This document shows, piece after piece, positions 27,767 through 36,347 of a stretch of DNA of 58,861 nt. How positions within the stretch are numbered: the first letter of the stretch is position 1; every line of letters starts with the position of its first letter. A model generated the notes under the pieces. It had not been told where the DNA came from, ran no database searches, and saw only the letters and a program-made list of their open reading frames with translations. Made by a program: the position numbers and the translations under genes. The stretch covers positions 1 to 58,861 of the forward strand of contig QWPV01000010.1 in NCBI GenBank assembly GCA_003671055.1, read 5' to 3'. Origin of the DNA: Planctomycetota bacterium. Lineage in GTDB: Bacteria; Planctomycetota; Phycisphaerae; Phycisphaerales; SM1A02.

Positions 27767-29892
27767 TAACGCTTCCGACCTTGTTTTCGACCGCGCGTGT
27801 TGGGCATTCCCGCACTCGATCGTTCCGTCCTTGGAACATCGATGACATCGTTCATCTGCAGCGCGGGGAGTGATTCGAGATGTTTGACTTCATCGCGAAA
27901 CTTCGCTGCGGCTTCGAAGTCGAGTTGCTCGGCGGCGTCGAGCATTGACTTTCGTAGTTCTTCAAGCACGCGCTCTCGATCCGCGGCGAGTTCTTCGGGC
28001 GTGGATTCGTAAAACTCTCGCTCTGGTGCGCGGTTTTCTTTCGAGTGCATCGCCTTCTTCGCCGCTCGACCCGCGGCGAGTTCTTGCGCGATGCCGGAGC
28101 GGATCGCCTTCTTCACCGTGGTGGGCGTAATGCCATGTTGCTCGTTGTAGGCGAGTTGCTTCTTGCGTCGGCGGTCGACCTCCGTGATCGCGGCTTGCAT
28201 ACTTTCAGTCATCGTGTCGGCGTAAAGAATCGCCGTTGCATTCGCGTTTCGCGCCGCGCGTCCCATCGTTTGAATGAGCGCGGACTGACTGCGTAGAAAC
28301 CCTTCTTTATCCGCATCGAGAATGCACACGAGCGAGACTTCAGGGAGATCAAGTCCTTCGCGAAGGAGATTCACGCCGACGAGCACATCGAAGTGTCCTT
28401 CGCGTAAATCGCGCAGGAGTTCGAGCCGCTCGAGCGTTTCAATTTCGCTGTGGAGGTAGCGCACGCGGAGGCCTTGTGCGTCGAGATAGTTGGTGAGTTC
28501 TTCGCACAAGCGCTTCGTGAGCGCTGTGACGAGTATGCGTTCGCCCCGCGCAGCTCGTGCACGGCACTCAATGACGAGATCGGGGACTTGATCGCGCGCA
28601 GAACGCAGTTGAATGGGCGGATCGACGAGTCCAGTGGGGCGGATGACTTGTTCCGCGACGATGCCGTGCGCTTGTTCAAGTTCCCACGGTGCAGGCGTGG
28701 CGCTTACAAAAATAGTCTGTGGCGAAAGTTCGCAGAACTCGTCGAACTTCAACGGTCGATTGTCGAGCGCGCTGGGTAGTCGGAAGCCGTGATCGACGAG
28801 CGTCTGCTTGCGCGCGCGATCGCCGAAGTACATGCCGCGAATCTGCGGCATCGTCACATGAGATTCATCGACGACGACGAGCCAGTCAGAAGGATTCCTG
28901 CCAGGCACCGCGCGGAAGTAGTCAAGCAAGTTCCACGCGCGTTCGCCGGATTGGCGACCGTCAAAGTGTCGCGAGTAATTCTCGATGCCGTTACAGAAGC
29001 CTATTTCAGCCAGCATTTCGAGATCGTGACGCGTGCGCGCGATGAGCCGCTGCGCTTCAAGCAATTTGCCTTCGCTGCGCAGTTCGAGCACGCGCGCGTC
29101 CAACTCCGCGCGAATGCTCGTGAGCGCAGCGTGCTTGCGCTCTTCGGGCATGACGTAGTGCACAGCTGGAAACAAGAACGTGCGCGTCTCGTCTGCAAGA
29201 TGCTCGCCCGACAGCGGCGCGAAGAATTGAATCGATTCAAGCGTGTCGCCAAAGAAATCAAGCCGGATTGCGTGCTTTTCCGAAGCGGGATAGATCTCGA
29301 TGCAATCACCGCGAACGCGATAGTTGCCACGCGTGGGGTCGATGTCGGCACGTGCGTATTGCATGGAGGAGAGTTGAAGCAGAAACGCGCGACGCTCTAC
29401 GCGCATGCCACGTTCAAGCATGATCACGCGGTTGCGGAACTCTTCAGGCGAGCCGAGTCCATACAGGCACGACACGCTCGAAACGACAATGCAATCTTCA
29501 CGACTCACGAGATTGCTCGTCGCGGCAAGTCGCAATCGATCGAGATCGTCGTTGCGCTGCGTCTCTTTTTCGATGTAGAGGTCGCGTGAAGGGATGTAGG
29601 CTTCAGGGAGGTAGTAGTCGTAGAAACTCACGAAGTAACTCACCGCGTTGCGCGGGAAGAGTTCTTTCATCTCTTCGTAAAGCTGCGCCGCAAGCGTCTT
29701 GTTGTGACTCACCAACAATGTCGGGCGATTCGTACGCGCAATGACATTCGCGATGGTGAACGTCTTGCCAGTGCCCGTTGCACCGAGCAAGACTTGATGG
29801 CGACGACCTTCTTCAACACCGCGTGTGAGTTCTTCAATCGCAGTGGGCTGGTCGCCCTTGGGTTGAAATGGTGAGACGAGGTCGAACGGCAT
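27766..29892 (-). CDS. uvrB: Excinuclease ABC subunit B
   Basis: 708 residues from ATG 29892 (MPFDLVSPFQPKGDQ). It receives damaged DNA from UvrA, opens it with a helicase-like motor and recruits UvrC. Walker A is GATGTGKTFT, the beta-hairpin YYLPEAYIPSRDLYIEKE and VSCLYGLGSPEEF are family hallmarks, and the C-terminal UvrC-binding helix pair (LRKSMLDAAEQLDFEAAAKFRDE) is present. The frame extends 49 codons upstream without similarity. It starts 35 bases after the FtsX-type permease stop, so an operon with the ABC genes is likely. Confidence 0.97.
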   Translation of the reverse strand: MPFDLVSPFQPKGDQPTAIEELTRGVEEGRRHQVLLGATGTGKTFTIANVIARTNRPTLLVSHNKTLAAQLYEEMKELFPRNAVSYFVSFYDYYLPEAYIPSRDLYIEKETQRNDDLDRLRLAATSNLVSREDCIVVSSVSCLYGLGSPEEFRNRVIMLERGMRVERRAFLLQLSSMQYARADIDPTRGNYRVRGDCIEIYPASEKHAIRLDFFGDTLESIQFFAPLSGEHLADETRTFLFPAVHYVMPEERKHAALTSIRAELDARVLELRSEGKLLEAQRLIARTRHDLEMLAEIGFCNGIENYSRHFDGRQSGERAWNLLDYFRAVPGRNPSDWLVVVDESHVTMPQIRGMYFGDRARKQTLVDHGFRLPSALDNRPLKFDEFCELSPQTIFVSATPAPWELEQAHGIVAEQVIRPTGLVDPPIQLRSARDQVPDLVIECRARAARGERILVTALTKRLCEELTNYLDAQGLRVRYLHSEIETLERLELLRDLREGHFDVLVGVNLLREGLDLPEVSLVCILDADKEGFLRSQSALIQTMGRAARNANATAILYADTMTESMQAAITEVDRRRKKQLAYNEQHGITPTTVKKAIRSGIAQELAAGRAAKKAMHSKENRAPEREFYESTPEELAADRERVLEELRKSMLDAAEQLDFEAAAKFRDEVKHLESLPALQMNDVIDVPRTERSSAGMPNTRGRKQGRKR

Positions 29893-29927
29893 GCGAGGAA
29901 AATGGTAGTCCGTGTGGTGCGAGACGC

Positions 29928-32504
29928 TCACGCGAGCAGTTCGCGCACAGGGCGTTTCATCAGGCGCCAGGCGGCAGGGAATGCGGCAAGAAGTGCGATC
30001 AAAAGGAGCACGCCACTGCCGAGCGCGAGTGGTTTCCACGGTGCGTACAGCGGAAGTTCAAGCCCTGCGAAGTCGTAATAGAAACGCGTGCCCATCCAGG
30101 CGAGTTGAAGTCCGAGCAGCGTTCCGGCGGTGATTGCGGCGAGCGCGACGAGGAACGTCTCCGCGAGAACGAGTCGCACGAGCAATGCAGGTGACGCACC
30201 GATGGATCGGAGCACGCCAAACTCGCGCGCGCGTGATTGGATTCCTGCGGCGACAACGCTGCCGACACCGCACGATGCGAGCAGCAACGCAGCGAACGCA
30301 ACCGCGAGGGAGAGCCCGAGCGCGGCGCCGCCGATCTCTTCGACGAATCCTTTGATCGCTCGCCCACTGGTGAACACTGCGCCTGCGACCGCGTCGGCAA
30401 CTGCTCGATCGATGCGCGCTTCATCCTCGAGCGTTGCGCCGTCGAGCAATTTCAACTGCATCATGTATGCCGAACGCGTGTCGTATTTCTCCGCCACGGC
30501 GCGCATGTCCATGAACACGCAACTCACGGCTTGCTCCATGTACACGCTGCGCAGTCCGTAGACCTGCGTCGCAAGGTCGAGTCCTGCAGCCGTCACCACG
30601 CCGACAATCTCGAAATCATGCGCGCTCTTTCCACCACCGAGACGAATATGGCTGCCGAGCCCAAGCCCGCGCGCGCGGAGAAACTCTGGCGCAACGAGAA
30701 TTGCATCGCCAGCTTCGAGTCGAGGGATTGCGGTTTCAGGGGCGCCTTGGATCCAATCGAGTTTGTTCATCTCAAGAAACGCGCGCGGCTCAAATCCGAC
30801 GCACACGACGCTCTCCGGTCCGATGCCCTTGACGCCGAAGACCTGCTGATCGAGCACTTTTAGCGGCAAATACCCAATCGGGAGTGCGCTCGAAATACCT
30901 TCAATTGCCGCGATGCGCGCTTGCTCTTCTGGCGAGAGGCCGTTGGTGCACAGTACGAATCCGTCCGCGAACTTCACGCGTTCGCGGAGGTTGTCGATGA
31001 TCGCGCCGCCGTTAGATTGCGTGCTGACGAGTTCAGCGATCGCGACCATGAGCGCGCCTGCGGTGAAGCCGAGGCGATAGGGGACGCGTTGCACATTGCC
31101 GCGCAGCAATCCGCGTGGAATGAAGAGCACGCGTTCGATGAGTTTGCTCAACAGACGCGAGATCAAGAGCGTCGTGGGCACGCTTAAGAGGAACCATCCG
31201 CAGAAGAGAAGCGGGAGACCGAGGAATGCGTAGAGCCAGAATCGTGTGTCGCGCGATTCGGGTGCGAGGAACGTGAGTTGTAGTCCGAGGCAGCCTAGGC
31301 CGAGCACGCTGACGAGCAACAAGCCGCGCGTACTCGGGGCGCGTGCACGAATGGAGATTGCTTCGAGTGGCGAAATCCGCGCTGCATAGATCGCGGGAAA
31401 GAGCGCGCCTGCGACGCCTGCACAGATCGCGCCGCCGACTGCCATGCTGATTCCACCGAGTGAACACGCGAACGGACTGCGAAGATCGTTGCGAAACCAC
31501 CATGCAAGTAGCCATGCGAGCGCAAGCCCGAGTGGAGTGCCGAGGGTGCTTCCCGCGATACCGAGTGCAAGACCAGAGAGCAGTTGTCCGCCCGCAAGTT
31601 GCATGCGACTCGCGCCGATCGATCGCGCGATTCCCATCTCGCGAAGTTGTTCGAGCAGCGCGGTGGTCATCCCAACTGTGACGATCGCCGCGCATGCAAG
31701 CATCCCGATGATCGTGCCGATCCAAGTTGCGAGCCGAGTCGCGACGCGCTGTCGATCGATGCCCGTTCGCACGCGCTCAGCCGGTTCAAGCAGCAGCGAG
31801 TCGCGAAGCACGCCTTGCCGCGCCGCGCACCAGGCTGTGACATCCGTGCCTTCTTTCAGGCGAATAGCGAGTGTGGTGATGCGCCCCGTGCGCTTGATTG
31901 CATCTTCGAGCGTCGGAAGCGAGAGGTATGCGAGCGGTCGTTGCAGCGCGCCGAGGGACGGGCGTTTGTACACGCCGACGACGAGAAGTTCCATCGGCGC
32001 ACCGAAGCGTTGCACGCGCAGCATGTCGCCAGTTTTTGCGCGCAAAGCAAGCGCGGTTGCGGGATCGATGACAAGTTCGCCATCGCGCTCAATGCGACGA
32101 CCTTCGCGCATCTCAAGTTCTTTGAACGACTGATCACGCACGGGATCGACGCCGCGCGCTTGCACAGTGGATCGAAGCACCGCGCCATCGTCATTGTGTT
32201 GCGCGTTGTTCGTGAGTGTGAGCGATCCCGCGAGACCGCCTGTCGCATCTTCAACGTCTTCCCATGCGCGGACCGTGTCGAGCACACTTCGTTCGAATGG
32301 CTCTCCATATCTATGCACCACGCGCGCATCCGCTTCGCCGATTGCGCGTGCGATCGATGTGTCAAAGCTTGCTTGCAATGTCGAGAGCGCCGCCGTCGCT
32401 GCAGCAACAAGCGCTGCGGCGAGCGTGATCGCGAGGACGAGCAAGATCGTCCTAGTGGGTCGCCCGACTAAGTTCCTGTGCGCGAAGCGCCAACTCGCCC
32501 GCAT
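29928..32504 (-). CDS. FtsX-type ABC transporter permease
   Basis: 858 residues from ATG 32504 (MRASWRFAHRNLVGRP). The first helix (about 17-40) is followed by a large extracytoplasmic MacB_PCD-like domain, a three-helix FtsX domain (LATWIGTIIGMLACAAIVTVG), a middle helix group near 420-490, a second extracytoplasmic domain, and a final FtsX three-helix block (about 730-850). This duplicated ten-helix layout matches permeases that work without a channel by mechanotransmission. Its start overlaps the cognate ATPase gene by 53 bases. The substrate, perhaps a lipoprotein or envelope lipid, is not evident. Confidence 0.9.
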   Translation of the reverse strand: MRASWRFAHRNLVGRPTRTILLVLAITLAAALVAAATAALSTLQASFDTSIARAIGEADARVVHRYGEPFERSVLDTVRAWEDVEDATGGLAGSLTLTNNAQHNDDGAVLRSTVQARGVDPVRDQSFKELEMREGRRIERDGELVIDPATALALRAKTGDMLRVQRFGAPMELLVVGVYKRPSLGALQRPLAYLSLPTLEDAIKRTGRITTLAIRLKEGTDVTAWCAARQGVLRDSLLLEPAERVRTGIDRQRVATRLATWIGTIIGMLACAAIVTVGMTTALLEQLREMGIARSIGASRMQLAGGQLLSGLALGIAGSTLGTPLGLALAWLLAWWFRNDLRSPFACSLGGISMAVGGAICAGVAGALFPAIYAARISPLEAISIRARAPSTRGLLLVSVLGLGCLGLQLTFLAPESRDTRFWLYAFLGLPLLFCGWFLLSVPTTLLISRLLSKLIERVLFIPRGLLRGNVQRVPYRLGFTAGALMVAIAELVSTQSNGGAIIDNLRERVKFADGFVLCTNGLSPEEQARIAAIEGISSALPIGYLPLKVLDQQVFGVKGIGPESVVCVGFEPRAFLEMNKLDWIQGAPETAIPRLEAGDAILVAPEFLRARGLGLGSHIRLGGGKSAHDFEIVGVVTAAGLDLATQVYGLRSVYMEQAVSCVFMDMRAVAEKYDTRSAYMMQLKLLDGATLEDEARIDRAVADAVAGAVFTSGRAIKGFVEEIGGAALGLSLAVAFAALLLASCGVGSVVAAGIQSRAREFGVLRSIGASPALLVRLVLAETFLVALAAITAGTLLGLQLAWMGTRFYYDFAGLELPLYAPWKPLALGSGVLLLIALLAAFPAAWRLMKRPVRELLA

Positions 32505-33246
32505 CGAGACCTTTCGTTTCGAAAGAGCCGGCAAGGACGCCGTCTCGCAAGACAAACACCTTCTGACAATGCATCGCGATCGATGCTTCATGCGTGACCA
32601 TCACGATGAGCACGCGTTGTTCGTCGGCGAGTGCGCGAAGCAGCAACGCGAGTCGCTGGCCGTGCTCGCTGTCGAGGCTTCCGGTGGGCTCATCCGCGAA
32701 CAGCACGGGTGGCTCGAAGAGCAGCGCGCGCGCAATCGCCACGCGTTGTTGTTCGCCACCTGAGAGCGCATCTGGTCGATGCGAGATGCGCGCGGAAAGT
32801 CCAAATCGTTCGAGTAATGCAGTCGCGCGCACGAGCATTGCGGCTCGCGGGGCATCATCGAGTTCGGCAGGGAGCAACACATTCTCAAGTGCGGTCATCG
32901 CGCTGAGCAGATTGAATTGCTGGAAGACGATGCCGATGGAACGCCGACGATACTGCGTGAGTTGCGCTTCCGTGAGCGCGTGAATCTGCGCGCCTTGCAC
33001 TTCGATTTCACCTTGATCAGCTCGATCAAGGCCCGCGCAGAGATGGAGCAGTGTGCTCTTGCCGCTTCCGGATGCGCCCATGATCGCGAAGAATCCAGGA
33101 CCCTCAATATCGAGATCGACGCCTCGCAGTGCCTGCACATCATGCTTGGCCTTGCCGCTTCCGATGGTGAAACTCTTGTGGACGCCGCGCACGCGAACGC
33201 GCAGTGTGGGCGGAGCAGATTCACGATCGGTGGAAGCGAGATTCAC
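32452..33246 (-). CDS. LolD/MacB-family ABC ATP-binding protein
   Basis: 264 residues. Walker A GASGSGKSTLLHLCAGLD, Q-loop IGIVFQQFNLLSAMTALENV, signature LSGGEQQRVAIARAL and Walker B PVLFADEPTGSLD are all intact and typical of the LolD/FtsE/MacB group. It is the partner of the FtsX-type permease encoded next, with the genes overlapping by 53 bases. It lies 15 bases after the gcvH stop. Confidence 0.94.
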   Translation of the reverse strand: MNLASTDRESAPPTLRVRVRGVHKSFTIGSGKAKHDVQALRGVDLDIEGPGFFAIMGASGSGKSTLLHLCAGLDRADQGEIEVQGAQIHALTEAQLTQYRRRSIGIVFQQFNLLSAMTALENVLLPAELDDAPRAAMLVRATALLERFGLSARISHRPDALSGGEQQRVAIARALLFEPPVLFADEPTGSLDSEHGQRLALLLRALADEQRVLIVMVTHEASIAMHCQKVFVLRDGVLAGSFETKGLDAGELALRAQELSRATH

Positions 33247-33261
33247 ACGAAGTGCTTGGGA

Positions 33262-33639
33262 TCAGTGATGCTTCATGTCGTACGCCGCAGCATCGAGGAG
33301 GCTGCCTAGACGCGCGGTGTCAGTGGATTCAATCTTCACAAGCCAACCGTTGCCGTAGGGATCGCTGTTGAGAAGCGAGGGATCCTTCACGGCAGCTTGA
33401 TTCACTTCGATGATCGTTCCTGCAACGACTGCATAGATATCGCTCGTGGTTTTCACGCTCTCCACTTCGCCGATTGAATCACCAGCGTTGAGTTTCGTGC
33501 CTACTGGCTTCAGTCCAACGTACGTGATGTCAGTAAGCGCATCTGCGGCGTGCTGGGTGATACCCATCGTCACACCCGTGCTGTTCGTGCGGACCCATTC
33601 GTGTGTTTCAGTGCAACGGCAATCGGAGGGGGTGGACAT
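33262..33639 (-). CDS. gcvH: Glycine cleavage system H protein
   Basis: 125 residues from ATG 33639. It carries the lipoyl arm that shuttles aminomethyl groups between the P, T and L proteins of glycine cleavage. GEVESVKTTSDIYA marks the lipoylated lysine as K63; ETHEWVR and DPYGNGWLVKIE are the flanking family motifs. None of gcvP, gcvT or lpd is in the window. It heads the minus-strand run into the ABC genes and uvrBA. Confidence 0.95.
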   Translation of the reverse strand: MSTPSDCRCTETHEWVRTNSTGVTMGITQHAADALTDITYVGLKPVGTKLNAGDSIGEVESVKTTSDIYAVVAGTIIEVNQAAVKDPSLLNSDPYGNGWLVKIESTDTARLGSLLDAAAYDMKHH

Positions 33640-33735
33640 AGGGCGAAGATGGTAGCGAGAGCGGGGTCGAGTTTGAGAGGTTTGGGAGCAGGGAACTCCA
33701 CGCGCAGAGATCCTCTGACTTATCAGAACTTGCCC

Positions 33736-33764
33736 TTGCACGCGTGCATGAGGGACAGTATTAT
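33736..33764 (+). promoter_or_regulatory. Probable sigma-70-type promoter
   Basis: TTGCAC (33736-33741) and TATTAT (33759-33764) are separated by 17 bases, the ideal spacing. Transcription would start near 33771, directly upstream of a terminator hairpin. Confidence 0.5.
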
Positions 33765-33770
33765 CTACCC

Positions 33771-33843
33771 TTGGGCACCCGTCTGCAACGAATCTTTCTC
33801 CCCTCAGGGAAACGCCGACTTGAAACTCTGTCGGCGTTTTCTT
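33771..33843 (+). ncRNA. Putative short RNA or attenuated leader
   Basis: The stretch between the promoter-like pair and the terminator would make a transcript of about 70-75 nucleotides. It could be a free small RNA, or the leader of the downstream gene at 33986 controlled by conditional termination. No known RNA family (4.5S, 6S, tmRNA, common riboswitches) was recognised. Confidence 0.35.
33810..33843 (+). terminator. Intrinsic terminator
   Basis: AAACGCCGAC (33810-33819) pairs perfectly with GTCGGCGTTT (33830-33839) around a 10-base loop, and TTTTCTT follows. The tail is on the + strand only. Confidence 0.7.
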
Positions 33844-33985
33844 CGCGGATACGCAATGGTGCAAGTCGAGCAGAGTGCAAGAGATCCGAGTATTTCTGCG
33901 TGTGATCGAGAAGTGATTAGCGATTAGGATGCGTGTTGTCGTTGAGTGGCGTGTGCGCGCGTCGAAACCAAGCGGAACCTGAGCT

Positions 33986-34858
33986 GTGCAGAATGAGATC
34001 CTCCTGACCCTTTCCGCGGGCTCGCTCCGATCGATCATCGGAAAGCCCGAGAGCGGCGTACCTGACATCTATGCAGTCCCCGCGTTCACTGAGCGACAAC
34101 TTCGCTTGCGCGGTCTCAATATTCCGACTGACCTGTTGAAGGGCTTCGGCGTGCAGCAGATCGACAAGTTGCGCGACTCTGCAGATCGCGCGGGCTGCCC
34201 TGTGTTGCTGCTTATCGAAGAGAAGCCGGTCGACTTCACCGATCGCAGTCCGACCTGGGCTGAAACGCGACAGCGGCTCAAGGTGCTCGGCAATGCTGCG
34301 AGCAAGTTGCAGTGTCCAGCGCTCGCGGTGCGCTGCTCGGCGCTCGATACCGATGAGGCATTTGAAATGACCGCGCGTGGCGTAAAAACCATCGTCCAAG
34401 ATCTAGATCGATTCGAACTGAATCTTCTCCTCACGCCGCATGAGGGACTGACTGCTGATCCCGCGCGACTGACTGAGCTCATCAAGAAAATCGGCGGGTT
34501 TCGCATTGGAAGTTACCCATCCTTTGCCGCAGCAGCGAAAACGGAAAGTACCGACAAAGCACTGCGTCGACTCGCGCCGTATGCGCAAGCGATTAGCGCA
34601 TCGATCCAAGGATTCAAGGCTGGAAAGCACATTGGATTCGATCTCGATGCGTGCGTCGAGAGCATCCTTGCCGTTGGATACGCGAACACCCTCGCCGTTG
34701 ATTTAGTGAATGTTGGCGCGAAGACGAATGTCGTGAAGGACATCGAAACTGCGCGAGAAATGTTGAGCGCGTTGACATCGCCGCCAGAAACTGAGCTCGA
34801 AGATTTGAAGGACCTCGAAGCACTCTTTGAAGGCGATGAAGAAGAAGTCCGCGAGTGA
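33986..34858 (+). CDS. Sugar phosphate isomerase/epimerase-like (TIM-barrel) protein
   Basis: 290 residues from GTG 33986 with a GGAA box ahead. Alternating strands and helices (GCPVLLLIEEKPVDF, LNLLLTPHEGLTADP, IGFRIGSYPSF-like GGFRIGSYPSF, YANTLAVDLVN) resemble the xylose-isomerase/AP-endonuclease-2-type barrels that are common in planctomycetes. I cannot place the metal ligands firmly, so enzyme activity is not assured. An acidic tail (EDLKDLEALFEGDEEEVRE) ends the protein. It is the first gene of the run leading to cmk, plsC and cca. Confidence 0.5.
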   Translation: MQNEILLTLSAGSLRSIIGKPESGVPDIYAVPAFTERQLRLRGLNIPTDLLKGFGVQQIDKLRDSADRAGCPVLLLIEEKPVDFTDRSPTWAETRQRLKVLGNAASKLQCPALAVRCSALDTDEAFEMTARGVKTIVQDLDRFELNLLLTPHEGLTADPARLTELIKKIGGFRIGSYPSFAAAAKTESTDKALRRLAPYAQAISASIQGFKAGKHIGFDLDACVESILAVGYANTLAVDLVNVGAKTNVVKDIETAREMLSALTSPPETELEDLKDLEALFEGDEEEVRE

Positions 34859-34905
34859 GTTACAGCGTTCCAGATCGAAAGGAACTCTGTGCGAAGTAGG
34901 ACCCT

Positions 34906-35664
34906 ATGCAATTGATGATGACCTTGACCGCAACAGCATCCATCATCGTGACGATCGACGGACCCGCGGGCACGGGAAAGTCCACTGTCGCGTCGTCGTT
35001 GGCGCGTCGGCTCGGGCTTGAGTTTCTCGATACTGGCGCGATGTACCGCGCGATCGCATGGCGCGCGTTAGAGAAGTCGATTGATCCTCGCGATGCTGCG
35101 GCAGTCGCCGCGCTCGCGTTGCGTTCGACGCTTCGATTCGATTGGAAAGTCGATCCACCAGAACTCTTCATCGATGGTTGCGCGTGCGGTGAATCCATTC
35201 GCACGCCCGAAGTGACGGCAGCAGTGGCGATCATCGCGTGCAATCTTGAAGTTCGTCGTGCGATGGTGCGCCAACAGCGTGCGATTGCAGCAGCGCATCC
35301 TCGACTCGTGACAGAGGGTCGCGATCAGGGATCTGCTGTGTTTCCCGATGCAACCGTGCGCATCTACCTTGATGCAGCGCCTGAGATTCGCGCGCGCCGA
35401 CGCGCAGAGCAGTTGCGTGCGAAGGGTGTGAACATCGAGGCTGAGATCATTCTGCAATCGATTCTTTCGCGAGATGCGAGTGATCGCGCGCGAAGCGAAG
35501 GACCGTTGGTTCGGCCTGAAGGCGCGGATGTTGTGGACACGGGCGACCTTGATGTCGAGCGTGTTGTCGATGCGCTTGAAGCCATCGTGCGCATACGTGC
35601 TGGCGCGATGTATGAACTTCCCGCGCACATCGAGAGCGCTGTGGATGATGGTGAAGCCCCGTGA
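34906..35664 (+). CDS. cmk: Cytidylate kinase
   Basis: 252 residues; phosphorylates CMP/dCMP to the diphosphate. The P-loop is GPAGTGKST, followed by FLDTGAMYRAIAW, and TEGRDQGSAVFPDATVRIYLDA matches the CMP-binding GRDIGTVVFPxA region. An AGGA box lies about six bases before ATG 34906. The C-terminal extension of some 30 residues is longer than usual. The stop overlaps the GTG start of plsC (GTGA). Confidence 0.94.
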   Translation: MQLMMTLTATASIIVTIDGPAGTGKSTVASSLARRLGLEFLDTGAMYRAIAWRALEKSIDPRDAAAVAALALRSTLRFDWKVDPPELFIDGCACGESIRTPEVTAAVAIIACNLEVRRAMVRQQRAIAAAHPRLVTEGRDQGSAVFPDATVRIYLDAAPEIRARRRAEQLRAKGVNIEAEIILQSILSRDASDRARSEGPLVRPEGADVVDTGDLDVERVVDALEAIVRIRAGAMYELPAHIESAVDDGEAP

Positions 35665-36347
35665 GATGGTGGCGATTCTCGGAGCGAGTCCCTGGGAAAC
35701 CGAGGCTGCAAGTGTTCTGGTGGGCCTTCGCTGAGGGCTTCATGCGGGTGCCATGTAATGCGGTGTGGGGAATGCGTGTGCGAGGGCGCGAAAACGTGCC
35801 GACGCAGGGGCCCGTGCTCTTCATCTCCAATCACCAGAGCTTCTTTGATCCGATGTGTAACGGCGCCGCGGCTGCGGATCGTCAATTCACCATTATCGCA
35901 AAAAAGGGCTTGTTTAGAGGGCCTTTCGGATGGATCATCAAGTCGCTCGGTGCCAAACCCATCAGCCTAAACGGTGGTGACGGCGAATCGCTTCGGATCT
36001 CCATCGACGAACTGCAAGCGGGCCGCTGCGTGTGCATGTACCCCGAAGGAGCGCGCACCTTCGATGGAACCGTGCAACCGTTTCGACGTGGCGTGCTGCT
36101 GCTCATTCGGAAGGCGAAGCCGCAGATTGTTCCGATCGGTATCGCTGGTAGTTACTCCGCGTGGCCGCGTCCCCGCATGCTGCCGCGATTTGGCGGAAAG
36201 ATCCGCGTGACTGTCGGCGCTGCGTTCGACGGCAACGCGATTGCCGCGATGCCACCAGAGGAAGCGCTCAAAGTGCTTGAGGATTCGGTGAGGGCGCAGT
36301 ATGCGGAAGCACTCGCATGGCGAGGATCACCGGAGATCTCGTTGTGA
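35661..36347 (+). CDS. plsC: 1-acyl-sn-glycerol-3-phosphate acyltransferase
   Basis: 228 residues from GTG 35661, which shares bases with the cmk stop. The acyltransferase motif SNHQSFFDP (NHxxxxD) and the substrate motif YPEGARTFDG are both present, with a later PIGIAGSYSAW block. The enzyme acylates lysophosphatidate to phosphatidate at the inner membrane; the N-terminal amphipathic/hydrophobic part would bind the membrane. Its 3' end overlaps the start of cca by 31 bases. Confidence 0.9.
   Translation: MRWWRFSERVPGKPRLQVFWWAFAEGFMRVPCNAVWGMRVRGRENVPTQGPVLFISNHQSFFDPMCNGAAAADRQFTIIAKKGLFRGPFGWIIKSLGAKPISLNGGDGESLRISIDELQAGRCVCMYPEGARTFDGTVQPFRRGVLLLIRKAKPQIVPIGIAGSYSAWPRPRMLPRFGGKIRVTVGAAFDGNAIAAMPPEEALKVLEDSVRAQYAEALAWRGSPEISL

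Larger units (their letters stand above)
33640..33985. other. 346-base divergent region between gcvH and the TIM-barrel gene
   Basis: This gap separates two divergent genes. It contains a + strand promoter-like pair, a terminator and the putative short transcript between them. No minus-strand promoter for gcvH was convincing. A + strand frame crosses the region (for example from ATG 33748), but it has no recognised family and would run through the terminator. Confidence 0.4.

Noticed and set aside
27272-27769. 165-codon open frame on the + strand between uvrA and uvrB
   Set aside because: It would read through the terminator hairpin at 27648-27682 and into uvrB antisense; the product is Ser/Thr/Arg-rich low complexity without a family.
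33550-33927. 125-codon open frame on the + strand
   Set aside because: It begins antisense to gcvH and runs through the promoter and terminator at 33736-33843; no family is recognised.
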